Assembly (NCBI GenBank): GCA_036362985.1
Contig: JAYGXS010000008.1
Location: forward strand, 18,739,746 to 18,803,745
DNA length: 64,000 bases
Direction of reading: 5' to 3'
DNA from: Ligula intestinalis
Lineage: Eukaryota > Platyhelminthes > Cestoda > Diphyllobothriidea > Diphyllobothriidae
A model generated the notes under the pieces. It did not search any database, was not told where the DNA came from, and worked only from the letters and a program-made list of their open reading frames with translations. A program made the translations under genes and the position numbers. Numbering within the stretch: position 1 is the first letter of the stretch; each line of letters begins with the position of its first letter. Shown here piece by piece: positions 1 through 10,367 of the stretch.

Positions 1-3000
1 TGTTTGAATTCCACCAAGACCACCAACTTTTTCACAGTTGTGTCCAATTAATTTCTCGGATATCTTGACCTTACCTGGTCACCAACGATTGACTATTGCA
101 GGAACCTTTTAGTCCCCCCGAACACCGTTTAGAATAGCAGCATCTTCTGTCCTAGTTAAAGTGCTCCCCTAGCTATCTCTTCGTGGTGCCAACTCTCCAT
201 TCGGTGCGACTTGCTTGCCCACGTAATTCGTTAAGCATCTATCACAGGGCTGTTTTCCTCATTTCTACCCCTTTTAGAAGTCACATTGCACTGGTTGTCG
301 AATTCTTTTGAGCTCACATTCAAACTAAAATCAAGCTGGCCACAGGTTTGTCAGCACAAACAGTCCTGCCGAAAGGAAGCACGATGAAGGCCTCCAGAAC
401 TGACGATGCACTCTGTTTCAATGCAAGAGTTGCTCATCTTACGCCCATTAGACTTGAATAAATGCAGACGTCATAAATCTCGCTGAGTTGCGACTCGCCG
501 TTACAGGTAGTTTAGTGCAGATAAAGTTTCGATTCCCCGCGGAGCATCACATAAAGGTTCCGGAATTAAGGCAGTAACCCTAAGTGGCACAACCTCAAAA
601 AGAAAGTTTGCAAAGATTCTGATCCGAGTGCCTCCACTGGTTATTTCTTTTTAACTTGCCACTTTGTAGAGGTAGAAAGCGATCCGCGCCGCCAGTCTGT
701 CCAAAATCTGAATAACTTCTTTATTACGAAACAGTATCCAAGTGGACGATGTATATGGTCCAAGTTTCAGGGTCATATGGTATGCTTCCAGGGGCTGGTA
801 GTCCCCCTGTGTTCAGTTTCTCTTGTTCTTTTGACGCATGCCGGACAAATATGAGATAAAAGGTGTAGTCGGAGCATTAAGTGCTCGTCTACTTTCAGAC
901 TGGAAGAGCAGAAAAAGAAAAAGAAGAAGATACCATCTTAGCAGCAGGAACTATACTGTCCTGGCATCTCGAATTTTCCCTTGAAGCTATAAGCGTGAAA
1001 ACAGTCGCAGATAAGGGTAGAAAAGACAAAAGGCACGGAGTGTTTACAATATGCAGTGGTCATGCTACCACTTGGCGCGGATGGTGGGATAGTGGGAACG
1101 AGCCGAGTTCTGTCCGCGTTAATATCCGAAAGGAGTGATAAAATCACGGCCACTCGGACGTGAACTGGTGAGTCATTATCGCAACAAGTACGTGGTACTC
1201 TCGTACGCCGGTGGTGACACAGCAACCAAGTAACGTAAATACTGCGCTTCCTGTGTCTCCACCAGCCTTGTATGCGACCATCTCCGATGATGACTTCAAG
1301 GCAAAATCCAAAACGTCAGGCTAAAAGGCATCCTGTTCTTCCAGCACTGGCATCTCCTTCTTATTTTGAATGGCTTTCTAACATTACTTCTCTCGGCTGT
1401 AAATTCCGAGCAGTTAAAAATTCGACGCTAAATACTTTTCGTTTTGTCGCGTAGAACAACAAGGTTCTTTTGCATGCTAATCGTATGGACTTGCAAAAAA
1501 TAAGCATTTTAAGCTTTGATTAACGTTTACCAGTCGTTGACGGAATACAACACCCCGTTCTGACTAGGGGATTACTCTCGAGCCCCGCCATTGCTGACTA
1601 ATTAGCTGTCATCTTCCAAGTGGGCCTTAAATTACGGCCCCAGTGTGACATCACATAGTTCAGTATATTTTTAGTGTAGTATATTTAGGGTAGTAGGCAA
1701 TGCCTTTGAAAACCCTATATCAGGTGGTTTGAGCATACGCTGTAATCAAGCTGTATACTTGTAAGCGCATAGCCAACAGAACGTAGCTTCGAGTCTCAAA
1801 TGTCATTACTGGCCAATGACAGCCCCTGAGCCAGGACCGGCTATTCCAGTCTCCCGGCAATGTTTATCTCGATAAGTATGTTGTTCACGAAGTGAGAATC
1901 CTTTTGGATTTTCTGGTCAGATTTCTTTTCTGTATCCATTAGCTGCCTGCATACGGTTAATTATTCCTATTCGAACCCCCAAAGCTCGTAGACCGCAGAT
2001 TACTGCAAACGGCTAGAGTATTACTAACATTTATGCAGCGCTTTTGATTATCATTTTAATATGTACGCCTTTGTAAATTTCTGTTATATTTTATTGCTCT
2101 TTTTTGCCTTTAAATCACTCAGAAACCAAACTGCACTGGCATTTTCTCCATTTCTGATGATATGTCGGCCATCCTTCTGCGATATACATACATTCCCGTG
2201 AGTTTCGTTATCTTCATGAGCTGGCCTTTGTGCCTTATAGATTGTCATTTCTCTTGACGATTTCTTTGAATTCGTTTGCTCGACATGCATATTATTTTCA
2301 ATAGACCAAAAAGTCCCGGCTAAGCAACAAATTCATTCGAACTGATAATGGCTTTTCCCGTTGACTTGCCGAGAACTCTTCATCACCAGAACTCTAACTG
2401 GCTTCGTGTTTATTTGGAAAGAGAATGTCCAGCTGAAAATCGGTATTGATAAACCATTTGGTTTCTGTGCTCTCCTGGTCGAATGCCACGATCATCAGAC
2501 GGGTTGAAGCCGGAGTATTAAACTCAAAAATATCAAGAGACGAACATCAGGACGGCAAATTTCCGAAAAAGTGGACGGTTACTAAATGACATCCGTCCAG
2601 CCACCTCGCTGAACCAATATATTATCGCAAAGTGTCCGCCTAATGGCATTCTGTCAAAACGTTGTTATTAAGGCTAACAAAATTACCCCTTCACCAAAGC
2701 CACTGACGTCTCAATGCCAGTTCCTTCCAAAATCTAGGCAGTGCAGGGTATCAGTATCCGGATTGTGGCACTCACTGTCGTCCTTATGAAGAAAACAGCA
2801 GCATAAGTGACAAGGACACAATTCACGACGCAATACGCGGACTAATTATTATGACTGAAATATCTTAGGAGTTTGTTGCACAGAGTTACAAACCCACCTA
2901 AGGTAGATCGTCAATTTTGATGATGCACACCACGAACTTCAGAAAGGTAAAGGCAAACGCAGTGAACGTACACTTGCGCAATATCTACCTCACTAAGAAG

Positions 3001-3002
3001 TA
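1..3002. other. No supported gene
   Basis: Short frames only. A decayed SINE-like hairpin is at about 1560-1600. No DPP 5' exon recognised. Confidence 0.6.
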
Positions 3003-3041
3003 GAAGACAACTCGATCGCTGTTACAATAAGTTTATTCATC

Positions 3042-3085
3042 TGACATCTCGAAATCCGACGCAGATTCATCATCAGAGACATGCT
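3042..3085 (-). ncRNA. Hammerhead ribozyme, degenerate (E1 left)
   Basis: Minus strand: CTGATGA, stem II GAATCT/GGATTT, then GAGAT where GAAA(C) is required. The core A-to-G change should inactivate it. Confidence 0.6.
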
Positions 3086-3345
3086 CACAGAAAAGTAGCA
3101 GAAACAGTTGGTGTGTGCACAAGGTTTTCCCGTGAAATTTAAATGTACAGAAAAAATTGATTAATGCCTTGAGTGTGCGCTAATGTGTTGCCTCAGCAAT
3201 GACTATCTGGTCTTGCTGTGTTGGCATTAGATGATGTCGTGGCCTGTCTGTTCTTTGAGCGGCGATTTGCTTCGGCCAAGTGTAGTCTCCGCTCTGAATA
3301 TGGATAGGGCATATCGTTGCACTTGTCGATGGATTGGGGGGCCAC

Positions 3346-3395
3346 GTATGTCTCTGATGATGAATCCGCGATGGATTTCGAAACATCAGGCGAAT
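3346..3395 (+). ncRNA. Hammerhead ribozyme, core intact, AUC site (E1 right)
   Basis: TGTCT-CTGATGA, stem II GAATCC/GGATTT with loop GCGAT, GAAAC, cleavage triplet ATC, then stem I strand AGGCG. The stem III palindrome is broken (ACAU), so dimer pairing would be weaker. Confidence 0.75.
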
Positions 3396-3474
3396 AAACA
3401 TATTGTCTCCAGCGATCGAGTCGCCTTCCCCTTCTCAGCTACTTCCTGGGACTTGCATGTGCACTTGTAATAGC

Positions 3475-5659
3475 AATCTACCTCTCTCTTTGTCCACTCC
3501 CCTACCTGTACCTAATTAAAAACAAAATCAGGCAGACTGGAGATGGAGAAGGATGCCTGCCACTAAGTGGGCTTGACAAAAAACATACGTTAGCATGTAA
3601 TATGCAACTATAATGGACTCAAACGAAACGTTATTCGTTACGGTACACAATCGCTGCTGGGTTAGTAGGGTCACTAAATTTTTCGCCGTCCGTTAGAAGA
3701 GCAAATCATCGCAACAACTGGCAACTTTCTGAACGATGACCATTATGATGCCGTCCTATTATCAAACCACAGTGTGTTTTACTGTGGTATTGGAAGATGA
3801 CGCATGGTCAGCCTCATTCTCGTTCCCGACGAGGATCCGTTAAAAACAATCACCTCATTGATGAACATTAACAAGACCACTGAACGGAACTCATCCGCCC
3901 CGCTCTGCCTTGGACCTCGGCGGAGACCCTGACAGTTGTAAGAGCTGGTAGTAGACGGATCGTATTGCCAACAAAGACAAAGAAGGCAGGAATGGTCACT
4001 TCTGGCTTATTAGCCGTCATCGGCCAGCCAGCCAGCCATGCTGACTGACTATTCTTTGAATTATGTCGCATGATTAGTAATTATACAAGCCTACTTAATG
4101 CATTTTTTTCAAAACGTATGAGTGTGTCAAAGTGTTGTCTCACCTGAGTTTTTTATAGCTCAACATCTTACCACGTTTGTCATATGCAGAGGCTAGTGTA
4201 CAAAATGTGCACGTTATTAAAATGCTACCATAACTTTCCAGTATCAGAGGGCACCCTTTATTTGGAAGCTATCATCCCAGAATTTTTCAGAAGAAATGTC
4301 ATACATTTAGCGTGGATGAGATTGGGTCCGCAGCCCACATAACAACAGTATGTCACAGATGGTAGTCGAGGGCTTCAACGGTCATAATCTTTAAACGTCC
4401 TCGGTAAATGACTCACACAACTTTTTTGACTTTTATGTCTTCAGCAGAGTGTTTGTGTAGTGTTAGTTCACAGAAACAAATTGGGAAAATTCCGTAGATA
4501 TTGTGCAGAATGTGGCAACAGAAGAAACTTTACATGTAAAAAAGTGCTGACTTAATTTAAAAAGCCCGCTATATAATCGTAAACGGTTGATCCACAAATC
4601 ATGGACTGGTTGCAAGGGCCACCGTTCACGTGCCTGCATATGGGAATGCGTAAGAGCGTAAGGCCTTACCTACGCACTTAGCAATAGCGGTATCCTCTTT
4701 GGTGGTCACAAAGCCTGAGAAGCGAAACATTTTAAGCACATTTCCCGTGCGAATGCAGGAAATTTACTATCATCCACTTACCCCGCCCCCCCTCCCTTTC
4801 ACTCAGCCCTGACAGCTTGGTCAGCCGCACACGAGGATCGTGCTCAAGCACGGCCATTCCCCCCTGTCTCTATGTTAAGTACTGGAGAACCTGTGGTCCA
4901 CCGTAGAGACAAGGTCGGTGGAACCCCTATCAGGGGTGGTTAATGATTCCGTTACCTTGTAAAAGTATGCAGATGAGTTTCAGAAACTAGTTCAGATGGA
5001 GATGTGATCGCTGAACACGGAGTTTCTTAGTCTGACCTCTCGGTATTACTCTCAAACTCATAATCAGAGACTATCTGACAAAAGAGCCTATGCAGTTTCT
5101 CGTGCTGAGCCGTTACTCATAGCAACCGTGCTTTAGCTAGGTTGCGTCTTTTCAATGGATTCTCACGGGAAAATGGAACGCCCACTGAAAAGGGCTCATA
5201 TTACAACAACCTGGTGCCTATCTTAGTCAGTTGTATATATTTTGGTCAATGATTAGGATACTAAGACTTGGAGAATTAGCCCGCAATTGAAGGCATATAA
5301 TGGACCCCGGTGAGATACTAAACCACCAAAGACCAATCTGTGTCACCAAGTATGTCCTACCAGACCATACATTTCACGCGAGCCACCTTATATTATCCCT
5401 CACAGACACGGAATAGGCACCTCTTATGTTAGTGGCAAACGTGTTTTTTAGCTTTAGTGGCTCCTATGTCACAAGAGCATTTGAAATTCGTGGGAGGACC
5501 GGATGTATTGTAGCGGTACTAGGTCCTGTGTAGCAAAAAAAGATGGACCAGTTAGCTTGTACAGTCATTTGCGTCCAGCATCCCTGTCATGTGGTTGACC
5601 AGCTTGGCCAATCAACTTATGCACTACAAAGGGAAGAAAACGAGGTAAAATCTAGGGGC
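3475..5659. other. No supported feature
   Basis: No coding motif or clear repeat seen. 5560-5660 shares a TTGACCAGCTTGGCCAATCA block with about 8060. Confidence 0.55.
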
Positions 5660-5703
5660 TCTGAGAAGAGACAGCTTCGATCGCTTGGAAAACACTTTAA
5701 CCC

Positions 5704-5750
5704 ACCTGATATTTCGACCTCCGTCGCGGATATTTCATCAGAAACGTGAA
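5704..5750 (-). ncRNA. Hammerhead ribozyme, core intact, AUAU stem III (E2)
   Basis: Minus strand: CTGATGA, stem II ATATCC/GGAGGT with one mismatch, then GAAATATC. The stem III palindrome is AUAU instead of the family's ACGU, so self-complementarity is kept. Confidence 0.65.
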
Positions 5751-6035
5751 CAAAAGATGGAATTTAAAACAAATAATAAATGCACAGGCTTGGGGGTTCC
5801 CTAAGTGGCCGATTATTTTGGCCATATCGAGTCTCAGCACCGACCGCGGATCAGGCAAGTCGTTGCACCTATCTATGGAATGGAGGCACATGGACCATGA
5901 TTCAAGTAATTTTTGGCTACGTGATTATCTTCTCTTGCAGGAATTGTGATCTTATTAAATTTGAGAGGGTCTCTTCCAATGAGCAGCAGCTTCCTGTGCA
6001 TGTCGAAACCGTTTCTGCTACTACCTTCTGGTTCT

Positions 6036-6085
6036 TTCTCTGATGAAGAATCCACGACGGATATCGAAGCATCACGCGAATAAAA
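6036..6085 (+). ncRNA. Hammerhead ribozyme, GAAG core change (E2 right)
   Basis: CTGATGA, stem II GAATCC/GGATAT, then GAAGCATC. The last A of GAAA is G, which should weaken or abolish cleavage. Confidence 0.6.
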
Positions 6086-6157
6086 GTGTTTTCCCAATGA
6101 TCGAATCTTAATTTATTTCTTTTAATTTTTGGAACTCGCAAGCTCGCTTGAATTCCC

Positions 6158-6770
6158 AATCTAGACACCCTTTTCCCCCGACACGCTTGACTCACGACGT
6201 ACTGCAAAGTTGCAAGTTAACGCAGAACCTAGCTTCTACCGAGACGGAGAAGCCGATGGCTATGGTTCCATAGCACGCCCACTCAATTGAAAATCGATTC
6301 GTCCTACTGGGTTTTTTCATATCATTTTGGTCCATTGCTCACGAAACAGGCCTGTTTGACGCACGTAGCTGGTTTTTTAAGTTGTGTACTATATCCGGGT
6401 GTATTTTTTTCACTCCGCTCGGATGCCTTATTTGGCTGGGTGAAAAGGATTAGAATGCGCCAAATGTATGCCAATTGTGATATAATTTTAGACTAATTTA
6501 GCCACGCGCATGTTAGCGTTCCTGCACCCGCCATACTGGTGCACGAGGGAATTTTTGGTTACGAAGTTCACACCATCGAGCACTTGTTCCACATGTAGTG
6601 TCCAAAATGTCAGCTGGACGAGAGGTATACACACTGGCCTTACAGAAGTAAACAAACGGGGTCTTAATCACACTATTTCGTACAAGTATAGGGCTGTGAA
6701 CTTCGACTAGATTTTTTAAATGACGACTTTATGTGCGAGGTAATTTCTATCACAAAGTGGCTTCATATAA
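6158..6770 (+). repeat. Long direct repeat, copy 1
   Basis: Matches 8114-8745 in the same orientation over about 600 bases, including GGCTTCTACCGAGACGGAGA-type and CATATCCGGGTGTTC-type blocks and a shared TGTATGCCAATTATGATATA-like block. The copies have diverged. The frames at 6287-6710 in this stretch have no support as genes. Confidence 0.65.
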
Positions 6771-6827
6771 TAAATTTATTAATAAATCAAAGCTTATTTG
6801 AGTTAACCAAGGTGTGCAAAACTCTAA

Positions 6828-6906
6828 GCTTTTGGCGGGATTTGAACCCGCGCATCAGAGAAAGCCTTTGCCGGAGGCTAATGCTCTACCGCTAAGCTAC
6901 AAAAGC
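6828..6906 (-). repeat. tRNA-like head of a SINE
   Basis: The minus-strand fold has a 7-bp acceptor (GCTTTTG/CAAAAGC), D-arm GCTTAGCGGTAGAGC, an anticodon-like stem AGCCT/AGGCT and T-arm GCGGGTTCAAATCCCGC. The anticodon loop (CCGGCAA) lacks U33 and the spacing is off, so it is a tRNA-derived repeat rather than a gene. Confidence 0.6.
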
Positions 6907-7270
6907 CCGCTTCATGCCATGAGTATAATCACACTTGGATCAATATTACCCGCTCAACTTTTTGCCCATATGGAATCCACCAATACGGGAGCGAGTTGAA
7001 TGCCCAAGCAGGATTTCCTAAGCAATCATCAAGAATCCACCCGCCAAACGCCTAGAGTTTTTCACACTTGGGTCAACTCAAATTAAGCAAATCTGTCAAA
7101 CCAACTTAATAATTAAGTCAGCCTAGTAGTCATTCTGGTGGATTCTAGGTGATAACTTAGAAAATCCTGCTTGGGCAGTCAACTTGCTCCCGTATTGGTG
7201 GATTCCATATGACCGAAAAGTTGAGCGGGTAATATCGATCCAAGTGTGATTATACTCATGGCGGGAAGCG

Positions 7271-7351
7271 GGCGTTTTTAGCTTAGTGGAAGAGCATTAG
7301 CCTCCGGCAAAGGCTTTCTCTGATGCGCGGGTTCAAATCCCGCCAAACGGC
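7271..7351 (+). repeat. tRNA-like SINE head, inverted partner of 6828-6906
   Basis: Same sequence in opposite orientation with T-arm GCGGGTTCAAATCCCGC, followed by the tail GAGTTTTTCACACTTGGGTC. With 6828-6906 and the shared body it forms an inverted repeat over about 6820-7400. Confidence 0.6.
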
Positions 7352-7528
7352 TAGAGTTTTTCACACTTGGGTCAACTCAAATTAAGCAAATCTGCCAAAC
7401 CAACTTAAGAATTCCAAGTCACTGAGAACGCACTCCAAGTGGTGCGGGAAGGCGGCCGGCAGGTTCTGAGACGTTTTTGACGTACAGGATTGCTCGCCAA
7501 AGTTTAGTTCGGTGTGGCTTTGTTGGCC

Positions 7529-7562
7529 ATCCGCGACAGATCTCGAAACGTCAGGCGAATGA
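7529..7562 (+). ncRNA. Half hammerhead lacking CTGATGA (E3)
   Basis: Retains CCGCGACAGATCTC, GAAACGTC and AGGCG, but the 5' half is deleted. Non-functional. Confidence 0.55.
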
Positions 7563-7720
7563 ATGTGCTGTCACAGCGATCGAGTCGCCTTCTTCTCAGT
7601 TACTCCCTGGGACTCGCATTTTTGCTTGTATTGGTATTGCAATTTCGTTGCCTTTTGCCCCTGTTCCGCCGTTAGAACTGTGTTTACACCGCATGCATTT
7701 GCTCGTAGCAGGATGCGTGC

Positions 7721-7752
7721 CCTTCCGTCGCGGATTCTTCATCAGAGACATG
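7721..7752 (-). ncRNA. Half hammerhead lacking GAAAC (E3)
   Basis: Minus strand: ATGTCT-CTGATGA, then GAATCCGCGACGGA; the GAAAC side and stem I return strand are missing. Confidence 0.55.
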
Positions 7753-8113
7753 AGCAGATGATAGCAGCAAACACGGGTGATACATGCAGGGGAAGTTGCA
7801 GTATTTATAGGACACAGTAATTACTCTACACATAGGATAAATAACGACAATTAACGATAATTGCCCTCTTGTACGTGAATTGCCTTATGACGGGCATTCG
7901 GGGCTTGACCAGCTGAACCCGCATCACGTGGCATGGAATTCGACGTGATGATTGCTCTGCCATCTGTTGTCCCAGAGATCAAATCCTCTTCTTCGTAATT
8001 GCTTGCTGGTACTCGCATGTTCGGTTGTTTTGGCAATATCCTTGTCATTTGATTGACCTGCTTGGCCAATCAGCCAGCCGCCCTATAAACGGAAAGAGAG
8101 ACAGAGAGAAGTC

Positions 8114-8745
8114 GAATCTAGGCACCCGTGACCGGTTTGCCACCATCACGTCTTTCTGGAGGGTCGCCAGCTGACGCGGTAACTGGCTTCTACCGAGACG
8201 GAGAATCCGACGGCAATGATATCATAGCACTCTCCCTCAATTGACGCTCGAGTTCTCCTGTTGGGTTTTTTTGGGCCATTTTGGTCAGTTGTTCACGGGC
8301 CAGGCCCGTTTGACACGCGTAGTTGCCTTCTTAGCTGTTTACCATATCCGGGTGTTCTCGTTTCACCCCACTTGGACGCCTAGTTCAACTGAGGAAAGAA
8401 AATAAAGAGAGTGCGGCAAATGTATGCCAATTATGATATAATTTTAGACAAATTCGCCCGCGCAGATGCCAGCGTTCCTGCACCCGCCATACTGGTGCAT
8501 GGGACCTTTTCGGTAAAGAATTTCGAACTGAAATATTTCACACCATCGAACACTTGTTCCGTATAAAGTATCCAAAATGTCAGCTGGACGAGAGGTATAC
8601 ACGCCGAACTAAAATAACTAAACAAACCAGGTCTTAATCCTGCTATTTCATAAAAGTATAAGGCTGTGTGCTTTGACCTTAATTTCGAAAATGGCAATGT
8701 TCGATGTCAACTAATTTCTAGCTTAAATTGGTTCCATATGATGAT
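8114..8745 (+). repeat. Long direct repeat, copy 2
   Basis: Second copy of 6158-6770, displaced by about 1960 bases. Each copy follows a PLE fragment, so a PLE-linked repeat or a local duplication are both possible. Confidence 0.65.
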
Positions 8746-9829
8746 ATTACTAAGGATTCTCTCAGTACAACTGTTTTTCATGTCCAAGAATGTAGTGTCA
8801 TTGCTGAATTTCACTTCTGGATCTGCTTAATTTTCTTTCTGGATTGGACCCCCCTGCTCATTCATACTTTCAAAATAAACGTTCAATTGTTCTTCAACGT
8901 TTCTAGTAAGGGGGATTGTTCGGCTGTTCAGTTCGACTGCTGTACTACGTACGTCTGGGTAATATCCCGTAGATTACCACTCAGGGTTATGTTGAGGCGC
9001 AGGCATGGTCGAACTATTATGTCAATTTGGTTGCGTTTTTCCTGTTTCGCCGCAGGGACTGTTTACATCGCCCCCTGACCCCGTTATGTTCGGCATTTGT
9101 TATGGGAGCGCACACCGAGTAACGCCTCCCTTGATTTGGTCCCGGTTTGGTCCAGCTCAGTCATCGTGGGGCTCGTTTATGCTGTAAACCACACTGATAA
9201 TACATGCCAATCATACATTAAGTGTCTTCATTGAACACCCGAAAGCACCTGCTACCAATAACTCCCTTTGTGACAGCATGAATGTCCTCAAAACAGCTGG
9301 TAACCCTGGTTTTCTCTTATTTTCCAGCTGTACAGACGAAGTTTTCTATCCTACTATCAGGCTGTCTTCCTTTCTACGTAAGTCATATTTACTCCTTTTT
9401 GCTGATGTATGTCGTAATGAAGTAAAGCTATACATTTTCAGATCTGGACTTTGGGGGCATATGTAGTACGGGTTTTACCTGTTAAACAAACTGCGAGGAT
9501 GAAGAAAAGCCACTTTTTTCACGAATTCCGCTCATGATTGAGTTTAGTTTATAGCCAAACTGGCTTATATTAAGCTGTTTGCAGGAAGCAAAAGATAACA
9601 TAGTACGTTCAACCCAATGCCTCTTAGACGCAGTAATAAAAAATAAAGACAGATTGGAAATTATTAGGTTTAAATGAGCAGAAACACATGAAAACGGAGG
9701 TCATTGACTAAATATTCGAGGCAAACTTGTCTTAACACGAGATGACCAATAACAGATAAATGCATTGTTGATTTGAGCTCTCGTTATTGTCCAGACTTAA
9801 TATATAGTTTAAATTGCCAGCATTAAAAG

Positions 9830-10120
9830 GTTTACGCTTAATCGTAAATCCTAACTTTAACTCTGGCCGAGTGCAAATGCTGCAGGTGACGGTTGAGGTC
9901 GGCGTGATAGCGACCGAACTAAATGGCGGGGTTCTACATACCTTTAACTCTGACCGTTAACTTAACAATAACTCTGAGCTTAACCATAAACGTATGCCTA
10001 ACTTACTTCAACGATAACCTTAAAACGAATTCTGAGTTTAACCCTTAACGTAACCATAAAGCAGACCATATGTTTATCGCAGGGGTTAAGTCAGTTTAAC
10101 CCTGGCAACTGCAATCTGCA
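9830..10120. repeat. Degenerate TTAACC/CTTAAC-rich stretch
   Basis: Many variants of TAACCCTAA, CTTAACC and TTTAACTCT occur without a fixed period. It resembles a decayed simple or telomere-like repeat; a shorter similar stretch is at 14826-14890. Confidence 0.4.
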
Positions 10121-10357
10121 GGCCCAATTGCTTAGGATAAGAGAAGACATTGGAGGCCAAGATAAAAGAAGCAGTTGATTGGATACAGAATGAAGTGAAT
10201 ATAGGCCGTAGGAAATTGACTATCAGACGAGCAGACAACCTTGGGCTAGAGCGCCGCGTCTAAATTATAGGAACTGCGGGAATCACAACAGCGTCTGCAG
10301 TGGTCTTTGTTTTAGTCGGCCTTGATATGTGATTGGCCAGTGTGCGTGGGTAGGTGG

Positions 10358-10367
10358 NNNNNNNNNN
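10358..10367. other. Assembly gap, 10 N
   Basis: Ten-base N run in unannotated sequence. Confidence 0.98.

Larger units (their letters stand above)
3003..3474 (-). mobile_element. PLE 3' fragment bracketed by inverted hammerheads (E1)
   Basis: Left end GAAGACAACTCGATCGCTG and right end CCAGCGATCGAGTCGCC are inverted, each next to a hammerhead (3042-3085 on -, 3346-3395 on +). The interior, on the minus strand, is a degenerate copy of the PLE C-terminal SINK..DLP..YS..RL segment. This bracketed layout recurs at 5660, 39640 and 50030. Confidence 0.65.
5660..6152 (-). mobile_element. PLE 3' fragment bracketed by inverted hammerheads (E2)
   Basis: The minus strand encodes SIDRCNDLPDPRSVLRLDMA, the PLE C-terminal motif, upstream of a sense hammerhead (5704-5750). 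An inverted hammerhead is at 6036-6085. The outer flanks CTTCGATCGCTTGG and CCAATGATCGAATC are inverted copies of the family end. Confidence 0.7.
7410..8080. mobile_element. Rearranged PLE/hammerhead fragments (E3)
   Basis: 7410-7650 matches 40370-40660 and carries a hammerhead that has lost its CTGATGA half by a deletion joining GGCCAT to CCGCGAC. 7850-8000 on the minus strand carries the PLE tail (GRAIIT, HKAIHVQEGNYR), followed by a partial minus-strand hammerhead at 7721-7752. The two halves lie tail to tail, unlike the other copies. Confidence 0.6.

Noticed and set aside
881..1138. Frame starting near a TTTCAG acceptor as the missing DPP 5' exon
   Set aside because: The peptide is Lys/Glu-rich and does not resemble a membrane anchor or propeller strand.
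1272..1454. Short + frame as a possible exon
   Set aside because: No motif, no convincing splice context.
6828..6906. Functional tRNA gene
   Set aside because: U33 is missing and arm spacing is abnormal; an inverted duplicate with SINE tail lies nearby.
8728..9078. 116-codon + frame with hydrophobic stretches
   Set aside because: No family resemblance, AT-rich, starts inside the edge of a repeat.
9830..10120. Interstitial telomere repeat
   Set aside because: TAACC-like words occur but without a constant period or exact hexamers.
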